Shown: piece after piece, positions 1 to 11,620 of the stretch | How the letters are laid out: each line of letters begins with the position of its first letter | Position numbering within the stretch: position 1 is the stretch's first letter | NCBI GenBank assembly: GCA_964017065.1 | Contig: OZ024783.1 | Location: 962,893-1,026,892 of the forward strand | DNA from: Haliclona indistincta | Lineage: Eukaryota > Porifera > Demospongiae > Haplosclerida > Chalinidae | Direction: 5' to 3' | Length of the DNA stretch: 64,000 bases | The notes under the pieces: generated by a model | Told to the model about the DNA's origin: nothing | Database searches by the model: none | The model's input: the letters and a program-made list of their open reading frames with translations, nothing else | Made by a program: the position numbers and the translations under genes

Positions 1-1966
1 TCACTCCACTACTGGCTAAGCTTTATCGACAATGCCTGCAGCACAGCAGAGGGACGATCGCACGTGGTGATCATTGGTAGCCATGCCGACCAGGTCATGT
101 CGTCGGTGGAGGAGAAGAGCTCGCTGCTGCAGACCATCATAGCTACCAGAAGAGTAAGACGCCAGGACTATGTAGAGTGCATTGCTATGGACTGTCGCAG
201 AACCAACACTGACGCTTCACGTCGTTTGATCGCCACACTTACCAACAGCCAGAAAGCTATCACTGCCAGTCAGCCCGTCATCCACTACCATTCTCATGTT
301 GTCTACGCATTCCTTCGTACCAAGCTGAACGTGGTAGGCTGTACACTACATGATCTTGTCTCTGAAATCGCTAAGGAAAACGACTCTTTTCTCCCCAATG
401 ACCAGTCTGTCCTCACAGAGATCCTCACCACTCTCAGTGATAAAGGTCTCATCCTCTTTATACGCCATCATCAATCCAGCTGGATCGTAGTGAAGACAGA
501 AGCCTTGTTAAACGAAATCAATGGAACACTGTTTGCTCCTGACCACTTCAAGGAGCATCGTGATCTTGCTAGCAACACTGGCATAGTACCCGTCTCTAAC
601 CTTCACAAAGTGTTTCCCAACTACAACTCAGACATGCTCGTCGGATTTCTCACTTCATTAGATTTCTGTCGACCAGTGGACCCATCAGTGCTGCAGTATA
701 CCAACCTCCAGACCACACCCTCTCACTCCACAGCTGATCTCCTCTTCTTCCCTGGTCTCGTTCAGTCAGAGCGACCAGACAGCCTCGTCCAGCAGCTAGG
801 AGCACTAGAGTTTGGCTGGTGTCTGAGGAGCATGGATTCACACGAATTCTTGAGCTCTCGTTTTCTTCATCTTCTCCTACTTTCTGTTGCCTATGAATTT
901 CCTCTAGCCAGTCGATTTAACCCTTACTCTTCCGTCAGTGGTCTCCAGCGCAAGTGTACAATATGGAGGAATGGCATCTTCTGGAGGAACGACAACAACA
1001 CTTGTACTGTGATAGAGCTCCTTGACAACAACCGATGTGTGATGGTGGCTATGTCGTACACCAGTACAGTAGAGTATGCCAAGCTCCGTGGTTCTCTTAT
1101 AGCACTAATCCGTCGCCTCCTGCACAAGCATTCTCCAGCTCCAGAGGTGTGTGAGTTCCTCATCACTCCCGATCTTGTCCGCCAGTGCCCTATTGATACC
1201 TTCCCTGACACTGACCTGTTCGACATGTGTGACGTTGCTCGATCCATCCTACTACGCAAGCCAGTTATCCTCAGCCATGGAGATGGGCGTGGTCACCTCA
1301 AAACACAGTCACTTCCCTTTGAGCCTTACCACCTCCTTGCTCCCTCTTATGTCTCTCAACTGTTCAATCCTAACATGGCTGACCAGCCAGTTCCTGGTCC
1401 TCTCCTCCAGGAGGTAAGGCAGCTCTGTCATGACACTAAGATCAAGCCACAAGTGTACAAGGAACTGAGAGAGCATCTGGACCAGCTGAGTCTATTCGCT
1501 GGTAGGGATCCTCTGGTGAGCAGTGTGGCTGTACTGTAGCATGTGATGGTAGTAATGTTTCTCTGGTGTGTACAGGAGGTGGCTGGCTTGAAGGAGCAGG
1601 ACCTACCAAGTGATCCACCCACAGCTGCTGGTAGCTCCAGTACCCTCAGTGAGTCACAAATGTACACAAGTTGTGACAGTGGTACTCTTCTATACAGGTA
1701 TTGATGATTTGGCTAGTGTGAAGAAGTTCGTAAAAAGCGTGGTTGACTGGCAGTCTCTTGGACTGGAGCTAGGTCTTTTGTATCCTACACTAAAGAGGAT
1801 TAAAAAGGAGCAACATGGAGACATTAATGACTGCATTATGGAGATGCTTGTAGCATGGCTACAGCAACAAGATAATGTCAGAGAGAAAGGCGTCCCATCA
1901 TGGTCTGTGCTGAGAAACGCTCTTAAAGAAATAGGAGTAGCCACTAGTAGTGATCTCATCACATGA
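1..1966 (+). CDS. ANK-ROC-COR-Death protein, copy 1 (5' part outside window)
   Basis: This is the 3' part of a ROCO-type signalling protein. The frame is open from base 1. Exons are 1-1515, 1576-1648 and 1698-1966, joined by GT-AG introns of 60 and 49 bases with consistent phases. It starts inside the ROC GTPase: the motif VIIGSHAD (about base 70) takes the place of the usual NKxD guanine-specificity motif. A COR-like region follows (about 280-1400). The last exon encodes a Death domain, recognisable by the spacing of DWQSLGLELGL and IMEMLVAWL. ROCO proteins with ankyrin repeats and a Death domain resemble DAPK1 minus its kinase; they are presumed cytosolic regulators of death or immune signalling (inference). 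This copy uses the shorter 'type A' Death exon, shared only with the copy at 25402-28005. No disabling change is visible within the window. Confidence 0.85.
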
Positions 1967-2350
1967 TGGTGAGTTAGAGCTGCTAGTGTACTGGACTGGT
2001 ACTGTGTCAGTTGTCTCTCATACAGGACTAGGAGGAACTAGAGCTAGCAGTGATGTCAATATAAAATAATTTTGGACTGGATCTACAGGAAAATCATGGC
2101 TCCACTTCTATTAATAGTAACAGGACCCAGTTTAATTTTTTTTCACAAAAAGCTGCAAAAAATAATTTTTATTCAAAGTTAAAACATTCCTTTCTTGTAT
2201 TAAGAGTAGTAACGGTTGTGCAGTGTGCGTGGTTTGTGCTGAGGGGGTGGGCGTGACTAATGTGAGTAGGACAAAACAGTAGCCACGCCTACAGGAGGAG
2301 TCACACTATCACACAAGTCATGCACACACTCACTCATCACACACCCTCAC
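1967..2350. repeat. 3' flank of copy 1, inverted duplicate of about 25025-25401
   Basis: No gene is seen here. The stretch is alignable, in inverted orientation, with the flank of ROCO copy 4 at about 25025-25401. Shared landmarks are TTGGACTGGATCTAC, TTTTTTTCACAAAAAGCTGC and GCGTGGTTTGTGCTGAG. It supports a large inverted duplication that includes flanking DNA rather than gene conversion of exons alone. Confidence 0.7.
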
Positions 2351-2617
2351 CTTCTTCATTGGGTGGTTTAATCCGTATCGTGAAGCTGTTCTACTGGACA
2401 CTACACGGCAAGGAGGGGCTGATGGTGAACTACTGCTCTCCATCAGGTCTTCTCTACTGCTTGCTGTAGGTCCAGTGTCTCCTTGATCAGCTGTCTTCCT
2501 CCTGTTCTGAAGGCTCTCCACTGCTTCAGCTATTCTCATCTTGTGTGTTGCTGTTCTCTTACCCCAGAGCTTGGTCTCACCATGATGATCAACACTAGTA
2601 GTACCAAGCAGTGTCAC
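2351..2617 (-). pseudogene. Orphan copy of the exon upstream of the glycosidase gene
   Basis: This is one of four copies of a conserved exon; the others are near 19507-19760, 24778-25024 and 32560-32836. It reads ...RRKTADQGDTGPTASSRED... and ends at a GTGAGG donor at 2350. At 19.5 and 32.8 kb the exon is followed by the NAGPA-like exons in a compatible phase (one base carried over). Here those downstream exons are missing and ROCO copy 3 follows instead. No domain or signal peptide is recognised, and its membership of the glycosidase gene is an inference. Confidence 0.45.
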
Positions 2618-3161
2618 TGGATTCTATAACAACAGAGACGACACTCACTAACACACACACACACACAAAAGCAAAAGCAAAGCAAAGTTTACCCGCCACC
2701 CTCCTCAAGAGGAGTTCCACACCATGAATGTGCAGGTGGTGATGCGGACCCAGCAGTAAGGATGGAAACATACGTGCCAGGATTCCTGTGCACTAAGCAG
2801 GTTCTAGGGCCGGTGCTAGCATGATGGTATCTTCTGAAGCCTGCCCAGGCATCTTGTAGGAGCATCCAGCTGTGATCACAACAGGAGGCGTGAACATGTG
2901 CCCACATGGACCTCCTATTGTACATGACCACAGCCAGTGAACTTTGCCTCCCCAGTACAAGACCAGGTACAGTGAAACTAGTCTAGCTTGCTAGACCCTC
3001 AATGCTCTCTCGCTCGATGGGCGGGGGTTACGGGGCGGAGCCCCGAGCGAGATCGCGATGAGGGTCTAGCCAAACCTGCAACATGATTAGTTTCTGAAAT
3101 GAGTTTTGTAATCATATTCATTATTAATTACGTCACGCACATGGTGAGCTCAGAGTGACGT
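2618..3161. other. Non-coding spacer with a hairpin at 2990-3070
   Basis: No convincing gene is seen. A short (CA)n run lies at about 2650. At 2990-3070 the arms GCTAGACCCTCA and TGAGGGTCTAGC flank a GC-rich centre, the size and form of a small foldback element. Confidence 0.5.
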
Positions 3162-4360
3162 TCAAGCCATAATGTCTACAGACAACTGCGCGTTTTGCTC
3201 TCCTCCCTGACCCTTCAGCCATACAGCCAGCATCTCTCTCATACACTCTTTAGACTCTCTGCGATCCTTCTCTATTACACTTAGTGTGAAGTAATCCAGT
3301 CCAAGCTGTAGTCCTAGCTCAAACCATTGACACACAGTGCTTCTCAGGACTACAAGCAGTACAGCAAGATGAGATCGGATATCTACAATGATACAAAATT
3401 GTGAAAAGCCTCGATAGTGTTGATGTGTTCATACTCACCTAGTGTACCATCATCAGGTATATTGGACAGGTCTACACTGGGTACTGGTGGATCAGAGTGA
3501 GTACTGGGAGGAGTCTGACTAACAGAGCCTGAACATACAATAACAATACTGTCACAACTTGTGTACATGTGTGACTCACTGAGGGTTCTGGAGCTACCAG
3601 CAGCTGTGGGTGGATCACTTGGTAGGTCCTGCTCCTTCAAGCCAGCCACCTCCTGTACACACCAGAGAAACATTACTACCATCACATGCTACAATACAGC
3701 CACACTGCAGCTCACCAGAGGATTACTGCCAGAGAATAGACTATGGCTGTCCAGATGCTCTCTCAGTTCACTAACTTTCAGAGACTCCTTGAGCTGACGA
3801 CAGAGCTGCTTTACCTCCTGGAGGAGAGGACCAGGAACTGGCTGGTCAGCCATGTTAGTATTGAACAGTTGAGAGACATAAGAAGGAGCAAGGAGGTGGT
3901 AAGGCTCAAAGGGAAGTGACTGTGTTTTGAGGTGACCATGCCCATCTCCATGGCTGAGGATAACTGGCTTGCATTGTAGGATGGATCGAGCAACGTCACA
4001 CATGTCGAACAGGTCAGTGTCAGGGAAGGTATCAATAGGGTACTGGTGGACAAGATCGGGAGAGATGAGGAACTCACACACCTCTGGAGCTGGAGAATGC
4101 TTGTGCAGGAGGCGACGGATTAGTGCTATAAGAGAACCACGGAGCTTGGCATACTCTACTGTACTGGTGTACGACATAGCCACCATCACACATCGGTTGT
4201 TGTCAAGGAGCTCTATCACAGTACAAGTGTTGTTGTCGTCCCTCCAGAAGATGCCATTCCTCCATATTGTACACTTGCGCTGGAGACCACTGACGGAAGA
4301 GTAATGGTTAAATCGACTGGCTAGAGGAAATTCATAGGCAACGGAAAGTAGGAGAAGATG
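3162..4360 (-). pseudogene. ANK-ROC-COR-Death protein, copy 3, 3' half (split by insertion)
   Basis: This is the C-terminal half of a ROCO gene on the minus strand. Exons are 3716-4360 (COR), 3580-3652 (73 nt linker), 3439-3528 (90 nt linker) and 3162-3382 (Death domain, type B, starting DIRSHLAVLLVVLRS). All splice phases agree with copies 2 and 5. The Death exon diverges after GQGGE and ends early. The frame is open until about 4360, where the coding sequence stops abruptly in FLHLLLLS at a 35-bp repeat. The missing upstream piece is found 7 kb away at 11387-11606, so an insertion split the gene. N-terminal ankyrin and ROC coding is absent. Almost certainly inactive. Confidence 0.85.
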
Positions 4361-4370
4361 GAGAAACACT

Positions 4371-4475
4371 GTGTCTCCGGTCCCGGCAACGGGATCGACC
4401 TTTCTGTGTCTCCGGTCCCGGCAACGGGATCGACCTTTCTGTGTCTCCGGTCCCGGCAACGGGATCGACCTTTCT
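4371..4475. repeat. Three tandem 35-bp units at the left edge of the insertion in copy 3
   Basis: The unit starts GTGTCTCCGGTCCCGGCAAC and recurs at 4371, 4406 and 4441. The same unit in inverted orientation ends at 11383, next to the other half of the ROCO gene. The flanks GATGgAGAAA (left) and GATGaAGAAA (right) look like an imperfect 8-10 base target duplication. Together these read as the terminal inverted repeats of a composite insertion of about 7 kb. Confidence 0.7.
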
Positions 4476-4489
4476 ATCTTATAGAAACG

Positions 4490-4972
4490 TTGGTACGTTG
4501 GTACGTTGGTCCTTCCCTCCTATCATACTTATTTCAATCTCATTGCCTTGCTTTGTATGGCTGCGAGCTGTGGAAACTCTCATCTAAATCTCTTAGAGTC
4601 CTTGAGGTGGCTTTCAATAACTGCTTGCGACGTATCTGGTCCCTACCTGCTAACACTCACACTTCTATTTTGCACTGTTGTGCTAATATGTTAAGTGTTT
4701 ATAACCTTGTATTCTCAAGATCTGCTAAATTTATTGACAGAGCTTCTAACAGTTCGAATCTGCTTGTTCGTGCTGTTTTTCGTGATTCATCTGTTCTGGT
4801 GTATTCCTTCGCTGGTCTCAATTCTGTGTTTGGGTCGCAATTTTTGAAAATCTACCATGATGATGATAAATATTGTGCTGCTGTTGTTCGCCCTTTTTTG
4901 AAAAGGAATCTTGACATTATTCATGGTACTTCTGATACTGAACTAATGCTCCAGACTATTCTAACTTCATAA
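4490..4972 (+). pseudogene. 3' end of a non-LTR (LINE) retrotransposon ORF
   Basis: The open frame reads ...HCLALYGCELWKLSS... then NCLRRIWSLPANTHTSILH and ends at TAA 4970-4972. The pattern LYGCELW...LRRIWxLPxNTH is the conserved region downstream of the reverse transcriptase in CR1/L2-type LINEs. Neither the endonuclease nor the RT core is present, so this is a 5'-truncated insertion, as LINE copies usually are. It lies between the 35-bp repeat and the P-like transposon. Confidence 0.65.
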
Positions 4973-5621
4973 TTATAATTATATCCCGTTGCGTGGGTGT
5001 ATCAAAGTTGCCGCCCGTGGTTTAAAACGCACTAAAGTGCCATGTGATTACGTCATGAGGACTATATTATCCTTTGATGTTTGATATGGTACCTCGGTGC
5101 AAAGGTCACGGACTGCTGGCAAAAAACTTAGTTTAGAGCACGAAAGCGTATTCAACACAGATCCTACGAGCTAAAGAAATGTTCTTCTAGCTTAGCACAC
5201 CTAGAACATCGTAGTGTAACGAGTCTCGGCGGCCACACGTAGCATAACTCGCCCCTTGATAGCACGATCGAAGCGCTAGACACACACAAAACGACGATAA
5301 ATAGTTTCTTTCCTGTTTTCCACACTTTGCTTCGCTCTCCTTGCGGTCGCTGTCTCTACACTACACAGCAGATCCTACCATGACCTCGACCTCAGCTACC
5401 TCGTGGCCATGCGGTTTTACTGACGTCATTTAGCAACGGTGCGGCCACCGTTAGCAACGGAAATAAATCAGTTATAACACCCCGTATACTCGTGAATTAT
5501 CCGTTTACAGTCACTCGCACTCGGGCGCTTCGCGCCCTCGTGCTCGTGACTGTAAATCGGATAATTCCCTCGTAGGGGTGTTATAACTATTACTTATGCA
5601 CCTATGTTGGTGTGTGTTCTC

Positions 5622-5658
<37 letters not shown>

Positions 5659-5689
5659 TAATAATAGTACCGGCACTGGTAATAATTAT
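4973..5689. other. Non-coding; 118-bp hairpin (5470-5587) and (AAT)n run
   Basis: No gene is seen. At 5470-5587 the arms start and end with GTTATAACACCCC and its complement and enclose CACTCGCACTCGGGCGCTTC, a near-perfect foldback that looks like a small MITE. An (AAT)n microsatellite follows at about 5620-5656. Confidence 0.6.
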
Positions 5690-5838
5690 CAGAGATTATT
5701 AATACTACGTAACCGGGATAAGAAACTGTGGCAATCTTTTGTCACTATGCGCGTTTCGCTTGTAATGACGTAATTTGTTTATACCTTACAGTTGTTATGG
5801 TAACTATAACGTGCTCTCTGCCGACGCGACTAGTACCA

Positions 5839-6837
5839 TGGCTGCTTCTACTATCCTGAGAGAGATTATAACGATGCAAGAATTGAAAAAGAAAACTAAA
5901 GTAGTCGAAAATGTGGTTTTGAGTGCGGAGAAAGTACTGGCAAACGAAGATTGCTACACCAGTTCCAGAACCTTGTGGAAGCCTTGTCGGCGAGCTACAA
6001 GACCATGCTGCATTTTGTCACAAGGTACAAGCTGTTCAGCACCAAAAGAGCGAAACTGTGGAAACTTTTCCATAGATTCTCGATCAAAGAAGGCCTTCAA
6101 ATGTGCTATAAATGCAACTCAGCAATGGAACTAGGCGCCAACGATATATTCTGGCAGCTTGTGATGGAGAAGGTCTTTGTTAAAGACGTATTGGCACAAT
6201 TCACTCCCGCTGCTAGCAGTAAAACTCCGCTCTCGTGTTGTGACCAACTTTCGCATGTCGAAGAAAATGCAATCAGGTTCACTGCCGGAGCTCTGTTGAG
6301 AAAGCTAGAAAAAAATATTCGAAACAGAAAGCCAGCAAAACAGCCCGTTTGTGCACAGTTGCACTAAAAAATATGGCTGGAAAACTCTCTACAAGCAGTG
6401 TCCTACCCTCTATGGACAGTTCAGCTGAGTGGACAGCACTTGCCGATAGAGGTGGACTCTATCACATCGAGGACAGTGTGCACTATTTGTTTGTTGCTCT
6501 AGAGCTGGCCTGTCGCGGTGTGTTAGATACCATCCTAGAGTCGAAAGGAGAAGGAATTGAGAGAGTGAAAAAAGAAAATCTTTCCTGGCTGTGCAATGAC
6601 GAAGAGGTGCAGTTTTTGTGGAACGTGGTAGTGATGGACAATGATGAGACTGCTGCAGCTGTTGGTCAGACACTTTTGCAAGAAATTGCTTACAAGTGGA
6701 TCACTACCAGAGGCTACAGCAAGGTCAGAAAGCTCAAAGAGGATTACAAGAAGCAAAAGAAAGAAGTGTTAAAAGGAAAGCATTCACTCAGAAAAGAACT
6801 AGCTTCCAAAGACAAAGAGGAAATTATTGAAGAATAA
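5839..6837 (+). pseudogene. Second gene of the P-like transposon, frameshifted
   Basis: Three overlapping frames make one protein: MAASTILREIITMQELKK... (from 5839), then from about 5950 a segment with LHQFQNLVEALSASYKTML and HVEENAIRFTAGALLRKL, then from about 6350 a segment with EWTALADRGGLYHIEDSVHY and KWITTRGYSKVRKLKEDY, ending in a lysine-rich tail at TAA 6835-6837. Recalled similar proteins of unknown function are common in sponge and cnidarian genomes near transposons; this link is from memory and not checked. No catalytic motif is recognised. Two one-base frame changes, near 5948 and 6350, suggest decay, unless they are sequence errors. It converges on the transposase gene. Confidence 0.6.
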
Positions 6838-6917
6838 TTATAATATTGCTTGTGTATGTAACTCCTGTATAATTATATCAACTCTGTTACACACAAAGTC
6901 ATGACTTATTGTAACAA

Positions 6918-9779
6918 TCACTGCAACTTCAACTTTCGACAAACACGTCTTTTTTTAAGTGGGCGACTTAGACCTTCGATGTCATCTGACCACTGCTTAG
7001 CACGTTTTTTCACATTCCCGCCTTGTCCAATCGCCAAAGTTCTCTGAATTCTGATAGCCTGAGCATTGTACAAGAAGGTTTTCACATTTGGGTTGTCACT
7101 CCTTCCTCCACGTGCTCGCTGCTGACCAAAGAAAGATTCAAGTGGATCTTGACTAAATCTTTCAGATAGGAGGAACAATCCAGGTTTGCCCAGAGAGAGC
7201 AGTTGACAGGACACTTCCACAAATGAACAAACTATGTAAAAAATAAATAATACATGTAATGATTTATTTTTTCTTACCTGACATCCTCAATCCCTCAATT
7301 GTCTCCTGGCTCAAGGTCATTCTCTTGCGTTCGTCATCGTCATAACCCACTCTTTGTTTGACACTCTTCTCCCACTCTCTCAGATAACCTAAGAAGGTCT
7401 CCATCAGCCACTGAAAAAGTAATGATAATAGCACAACAAATCATTCATAATAATAAAATTAATAATAATAAAGGTTGCACAATACTTACATGAAATCTGG
7501 TATCATTCACAGTCCGATATGGATCAAGATCCGGCTTCCTCAGTTCTTTTCCTTCGCCAACTCTCCTGGTGTTGAGACAGTCGAAGAACTTATCAAACAT
7601 CAGGCAGAATTTTTCTGTCTCTCTGTATGCCTCGACGTTCATCAGCTTGAAAACATCACTCACAGATTTACTCAAAACCTGTAAGCAATAATATTTAAAA
7701 TAATCGTTAATGCCACAATGGAATGATTGGAATCACAGATTCACCTGGGCTGCTAAATTGACCTTCATCTTCGAAAATGAAGTGAGGTGTAAGTGCTCGT
7801 ATGTCAAACGATGCCCTACATGTAGCCCACTCTCCACATGACTGAAGTCATGCAGTTCCATTAAATGGTCCCAGAGAATGTGCTTCCCATTGTTCTATCA
7901 ATAAAACATGATTGAACAATGCCGTGCTGGCATATATAAAGCTAACTTACCCACATGTACCGAGTACCAGAACTGGTAGAAGAGTACCAGCAATTCCTAG
8001 TTGTTTTGATCAGGTGTGGTACATCTGACATAAAATAGATGTTTCTTGTGGTACAGTAACGATTGACGGTTTTGTACACCACTCCTTCTTTCATGTCATC
8101 AACTTCACCAATATCATGTAGAAACTTTCTGTTTGGCTTTGCACCGTCACAGACTAAAACAACTACCTGCATTATACATGTAGTTCATAAACTACATGCA
8201 TGTAACAACTAGTTAAAAAATAATACCTTCAAATCACACTCCTCCAGTCTTCGAACAGCCTCCCATACAATCCAATACAATTGCTCACCAGTAATACCTA
8301 TAATAGTGTAACTTAATTGAATTTGAAGCAAATTATTTATTTCAAGCAATCGTAGTACCTGTAGTTGGAAAGCTGACGTAGGGGAATTCCAACTTGAAGA
8401 AAATTCCCCTAACCATCAGGGTAAGCATGTGTGTAGCTATTGGTAGAGTGGCTTTCTTGGTACTGTTAGACATCTCTTCTAGCTGATTTAGATTCTCGTT
8501 GATCGTGTCTAAGTTAGTATACCCAAGCAATTTTGTGCCCGTCTTGTCATAGACAAGATCTTCCTGAATTTTCATTTCATCCAAGATCAAAACTACGTAT
8601 CTGTATTAAAAAAAGGATAAATACAACACCTGTAGCAACTATGAAATAATTCTACCTCTGCCAGTCCTCCAACTCTCCAACTCTAGCCTCTTCTATCAGC
8701 AGATCATCAATTGCTTCCTGGAAGCCTGGTTTTGCTGATACATAGTGAGTGTAGTCGTTAAGAGTACGCCTCGTTGGCAGCTCCATCCCTGACTCTCTCA
8801 AAACTTCATACGCCTTCGGTGAAATTCTGGAAAGATTTAAGCACCACCTAACAAACAGTGGATGCCAGCGAATTCCAGTACGCTTCTTAGCCTTGATTGC
8901 TGCCACCTTTATACATTAAAAAAAATGTCATGTATTAACGGAAGTGTACCTGTTGATCCCAAAATATCCTCTTAAAATCTGATGCAGGAAGTGCTGATAT
9001 CTCTGAAGAATGATGATCAATGACCCTCTCAATCTCCAATGAAGCACTCTCTTCTAGCTCAACTCCAGATGCTGCAGTCATAGAGTCCAGTTTTTTCTTC
9101 ATTCTTTTCACTCTCCTGTCTCTTGCTTTGATAATTGTGCGTGCTTTGCGCAAAGCAGACAACTTTTGAGGGGTTCTCATAAATCTAATAAAAATTATCT
9201 CACATAACATGTACGCACATTCTATCCCATTATAGCTTACCGGAAGTTGGTTTTCAGCTTGATTTGTGAGTGTCTCATCGAACGTGACAGCAGAGCTCTT
9301 AAATTATTCCGAAATATGGAACATGCAGGACAGCGAGGCAATTTGGAATTGTCAACCAAAAGATGACACTGAGATGACCGGACTGTTAAAGGATAGTACT
9401 CACCATTCAAACAGACACAAGCATTGCGATCAAGATAGCCTACAACATTTTGTGTTGGAGATAAGAACTGTTCATTCTTTTTGGATTTGCTGAGATCAAC
9501 AAAATCATGATCAGTATTACCAACACAAGTGCTGAGATTAGACAGACGAGATAGAAGAAGAGAAATATCGGGGACATTGAGCACCAATGGTAAATCACAC
9601 AGGAGAGGAATCAAACTGGGGTTCAGTAAATGACCATGGATGTACACCTGCCAAGTGTGGAATGTGCTAGCAACCACTAAAGTTCTAGTAACTACTAGAG
9701 GCTGGCATTCTTGGCAAGGCTGATGTTCTATCATGCAGAGGTGCAGGTCAGAGGGAGCATCATTAGCAAAAACATTCAT
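6918..9779 (-). CDS. P-element/THAP9-like transposase (multi-exon)
   Basis: Exons read on the minus strand (high to low): 9241-9779, 8950-9184, 8656-8906, 8359-8600, 8227-8297, 7951-8166, 7745-7894, 7490-7678, 7278-7410 and 6918-7231, with plausible GT-AG borders. Conserved P-transposase blocks appear in order: GIRWHPLFVRWCLNLSRISP, YVVLILDEMKIQEDLVYDK (catalytic D), VVLVCDGAKPNRKFLH (second D), YFMSDVPHLIKTTRNCWY, MKVNLAAQVLSKSVSDVFKL, CLMFDKFFDCLNTRR, LSQETIEGLRMSV, LLSERFSQDPLESFFGQQRA (C-terminal acidic block). The frame is open across the exons, so the enzyme core may be intact. The N-terminal THAP zinc finger typical of the family is not seen and should lie upstream of 9779 if present. 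The start is not resolved. Confidence 0.8.
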
Positions 9780-10934
9780 CCACGGAGATGGAATTTCTAT
9801 GCTATCAAATTCTGCTGATGGTGGAACAGATGCTGGTGTGGTAGGTAGTGAGGGTGAGGTTGCAGGTGTTGTTGCTGAAGATAGTGATGTTGGTGTTACT
9901 GGTGGTGGTGTTATTGCTGGAGCAGGTAATGCGAGTGTTATTGGTCCTGGTGCTGATAGCGTTGATGCTACTGGAGGTAATGTTGCTGGAGTGGGTTAGG
10001 GTATAGTGACTGCTGATGGTGCAACTACAGGTAATGGTGTTGTTCTCCACCAGTTCCAAAAATTATGAGTCAGACTATTCTTCCTAGGTTTCTTGCTCGA
10101 TGTTACTGGTGCTGTTGTTATTACTGGAGCAGGTATTGCTAGTGCTATTACTGGTTCTTTTTGTGGCTTAGAAGGATATGTCTATAAAAAATAGCAAAAA
10201 TCAGAGCATGCATTTCATTATTATTAACTGTGACAAGTGCACTGACCTGTGATTTGAACATACGTCCAATTCTAGACGTACTTCGTCTTCCTTTACCTGT
10301 TCTTTTCAGGCGTTCACCCTTCGCACTGTACAGAATGTAATATGCTCGCGTGATAGAGCACTCCGGTGAGGCTAGCCGTTACTCATGCAAACCATAAAAG
10401 TAGAAGATTAAAACTATGACATTTACACACACTAACAGTCCAAGTAGCATAAAAAACCATTAAAACTTGTACCAAATACGTAGGCTTTGCATGGATGTGT
10501 TCACAAAAACAGTACTAAAAACAGCTTGCTACGCCTCTAACTAACACAAAAAGCAATATTCAGACACAAAATTATGATATTTACATGACCTACTACCAGA
10601 ACTTTATAGTACACTAGACAAAACTAGTAGAACACATCTCACAAAGCCATGGATGTGTTTACAAGCTGTTTTTACATCAAACTCGGCCGTTTACCTTGTC
10701 TGAGATCCACCCTTGACCATACTGCAGACGAAGAACGTGGCGACTTTAGAGTTACTTGGTAAAGCTACGCAGAAAAGCCTCTTTTAGTTACAAAAGGAAA
10801 GAACTATGAGTGTAAGAGTGGCAAAACTGTCAGTAGCTGCACACTCCATTGCGTAAATTCTTTGCGTCATTTTCGAAACCATGGTCGAAACGCGAAACGC
10901 GCATGGGTACACTCCGCGCAATACATTTTGATTG
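9780..10934 (-). other. 5' region of the transposase gene: low-complexity stretch, start not resolved
   Basis: From 9800 to 10160 the plus strand is a GGT/GTT-rich low-complexity sequence; the minus strand reads as Asn/Thr/Ser-rich. Short basic coding is possible at about 10250-10330 (RTGKGRRSTSRIGRMFK). I find no C2CH THAP pattern. The rest, to the right terminal repeat, shows nothing recognisable. Confidence 0.4.
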
Positions 10935-10975
10935 ACAGTTTCTTATCCCGGTTACGTAGTATTAATAATCTCTGG

Positions 10976-11334
10976 TAATATAAAGGCTTGTTTGTAGCAT
11001 GGATCAGCCAGCAGGTTCCGGTGGCTCAGCGGTTTAGTACTGTGGCTTGTAATACAGTGTTCTGGGTTCGATTCTCGCTCTATGCGTTTTTTTTCTGCAG
11101 ACTTACACTAAGCGTGTGAGTTTTTAGCTAAATGCTCGACGTTCCTTAGGCTTACCAAGGGCCGAAGGCCCTGTTAGGACGACCCTCCCGACGATCCTTA
11201 GGCGTACCATGCAAGGGCCGAAGGCCCGGGTTAGGACGACCCTCCCGAGTTTGCACAGTTAGCGGCGAAGGTTTTTAGGTTTTTAGGGTCTTGGGTTTGG
11301 GTTTAGTAGCTAGGACCTCCTAAATCCCGTTGCC
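10976..11334 (+). repeat. tRNA-derived SINE-like repeat
   Basis: After TATAAAGGCTTGTTTGTAGC comes a tRNA-like head: a box A match TGGCTCAGCGG at 11022-11032 and a box B match GGGTTCGATTC at 11063-11073, followed by a T run. The body has GC-rich subrepeats (GGGCCGAAGGCCC, ACGACCCTCCCGACGATCC). Relatives lie at about 13155-13460 and 41098-41480. It does not fold into a complete tRNA, so it is not called a tRNA gene. Confidence 0.6.
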
Positions 11335-11386
11335 GGGACTGCAACTATAGAAAGGTCGATCCCGTTGCCGGGACCGGAGACACAGC
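11335..11386. repeat. Right terminal copy of the 35-bp repeat
   Basis: Positions 11349-11383 are the inverse of the unit at 4371-4475. A second, partial unit precedes it (CCCGTTGCCGGGAC at about 11326). It borders the detached part of ROCO copy 3 directly, which marks the right end of the insertion of about 7 kb. Confidence 0.7.
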
Positions 11387-11606
11387 GATGAAGAAAACGA
11401 GAGCTCAAGAACTCGTATGGATCCATGCTCCTCAGACACCAGCCAAACTCTAGTGCTCCTAGCTGCTGGACGAGGCTGACTGGTCGCTCTAACTGAACGA
11501 GACCAGGGAAGAGGAGATCAGCTGTGGAGTGAGAGGGTGTGGTCTGGAGGTTGGTATACCGCATTTAATACTGAATCGTGATGGGTCCACTGGTCGACAG
11601 AAATTC
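11387..11606 (-). pseudogene. Detached COR segment of ROCO copy 3
   Basis: Read on the minus strand it gives TTPSHSTADLL...ALEFGWCLRSMDPYEFLSSRF. This continues exactly into the FLHLLLLS that begins the fragment ending at 4360. It has a one-codon loss (LLFPG for LLFFPG) and about 11 extra bases near 11560 that create a stop. Similarity ends at about 11606. The upstream ROC and ankyrin coding is not found nearby. Confidence 0.8.
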
Positions 11607-11620
11607 GTGTACCCGCCCCC

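Larger units (their letters stand above)
5690..10974. mobile_element. P-element-like (THAP9-type) DNA transposon
   Basis: The ends are perfect 40-bp terminal inverted repeats at 5690-5729 and 10935-10974, beginning CAGAGATTATTAATACTACG. Inside are a P-type transposase gene on the minus strand (6918-9779 and perhaps further 5') and a second gene on the plus strand (5839-6837). The genes converge, with 80 bases between their stop codons. The 8-base flanks (ATAATTAT and GTAATATA) do not match, so no target duplication is claimed. The whole element lies in the larger insertion that split ROCO copy 3. Confidence 0.85.

Noticed and set aside
9733..10059. Gly/Val-rich and Asn/Thr-rich open frames
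   Set aside because: Low-complexity GGT/GTT repeats give open frames on both strands; no domain.
5690..10974. Target-site duplication of the P-like element
   Set aside because: ATAATTAT and GTAATATA share too few bases to claim one; the flanks may have been altered by later insertions.
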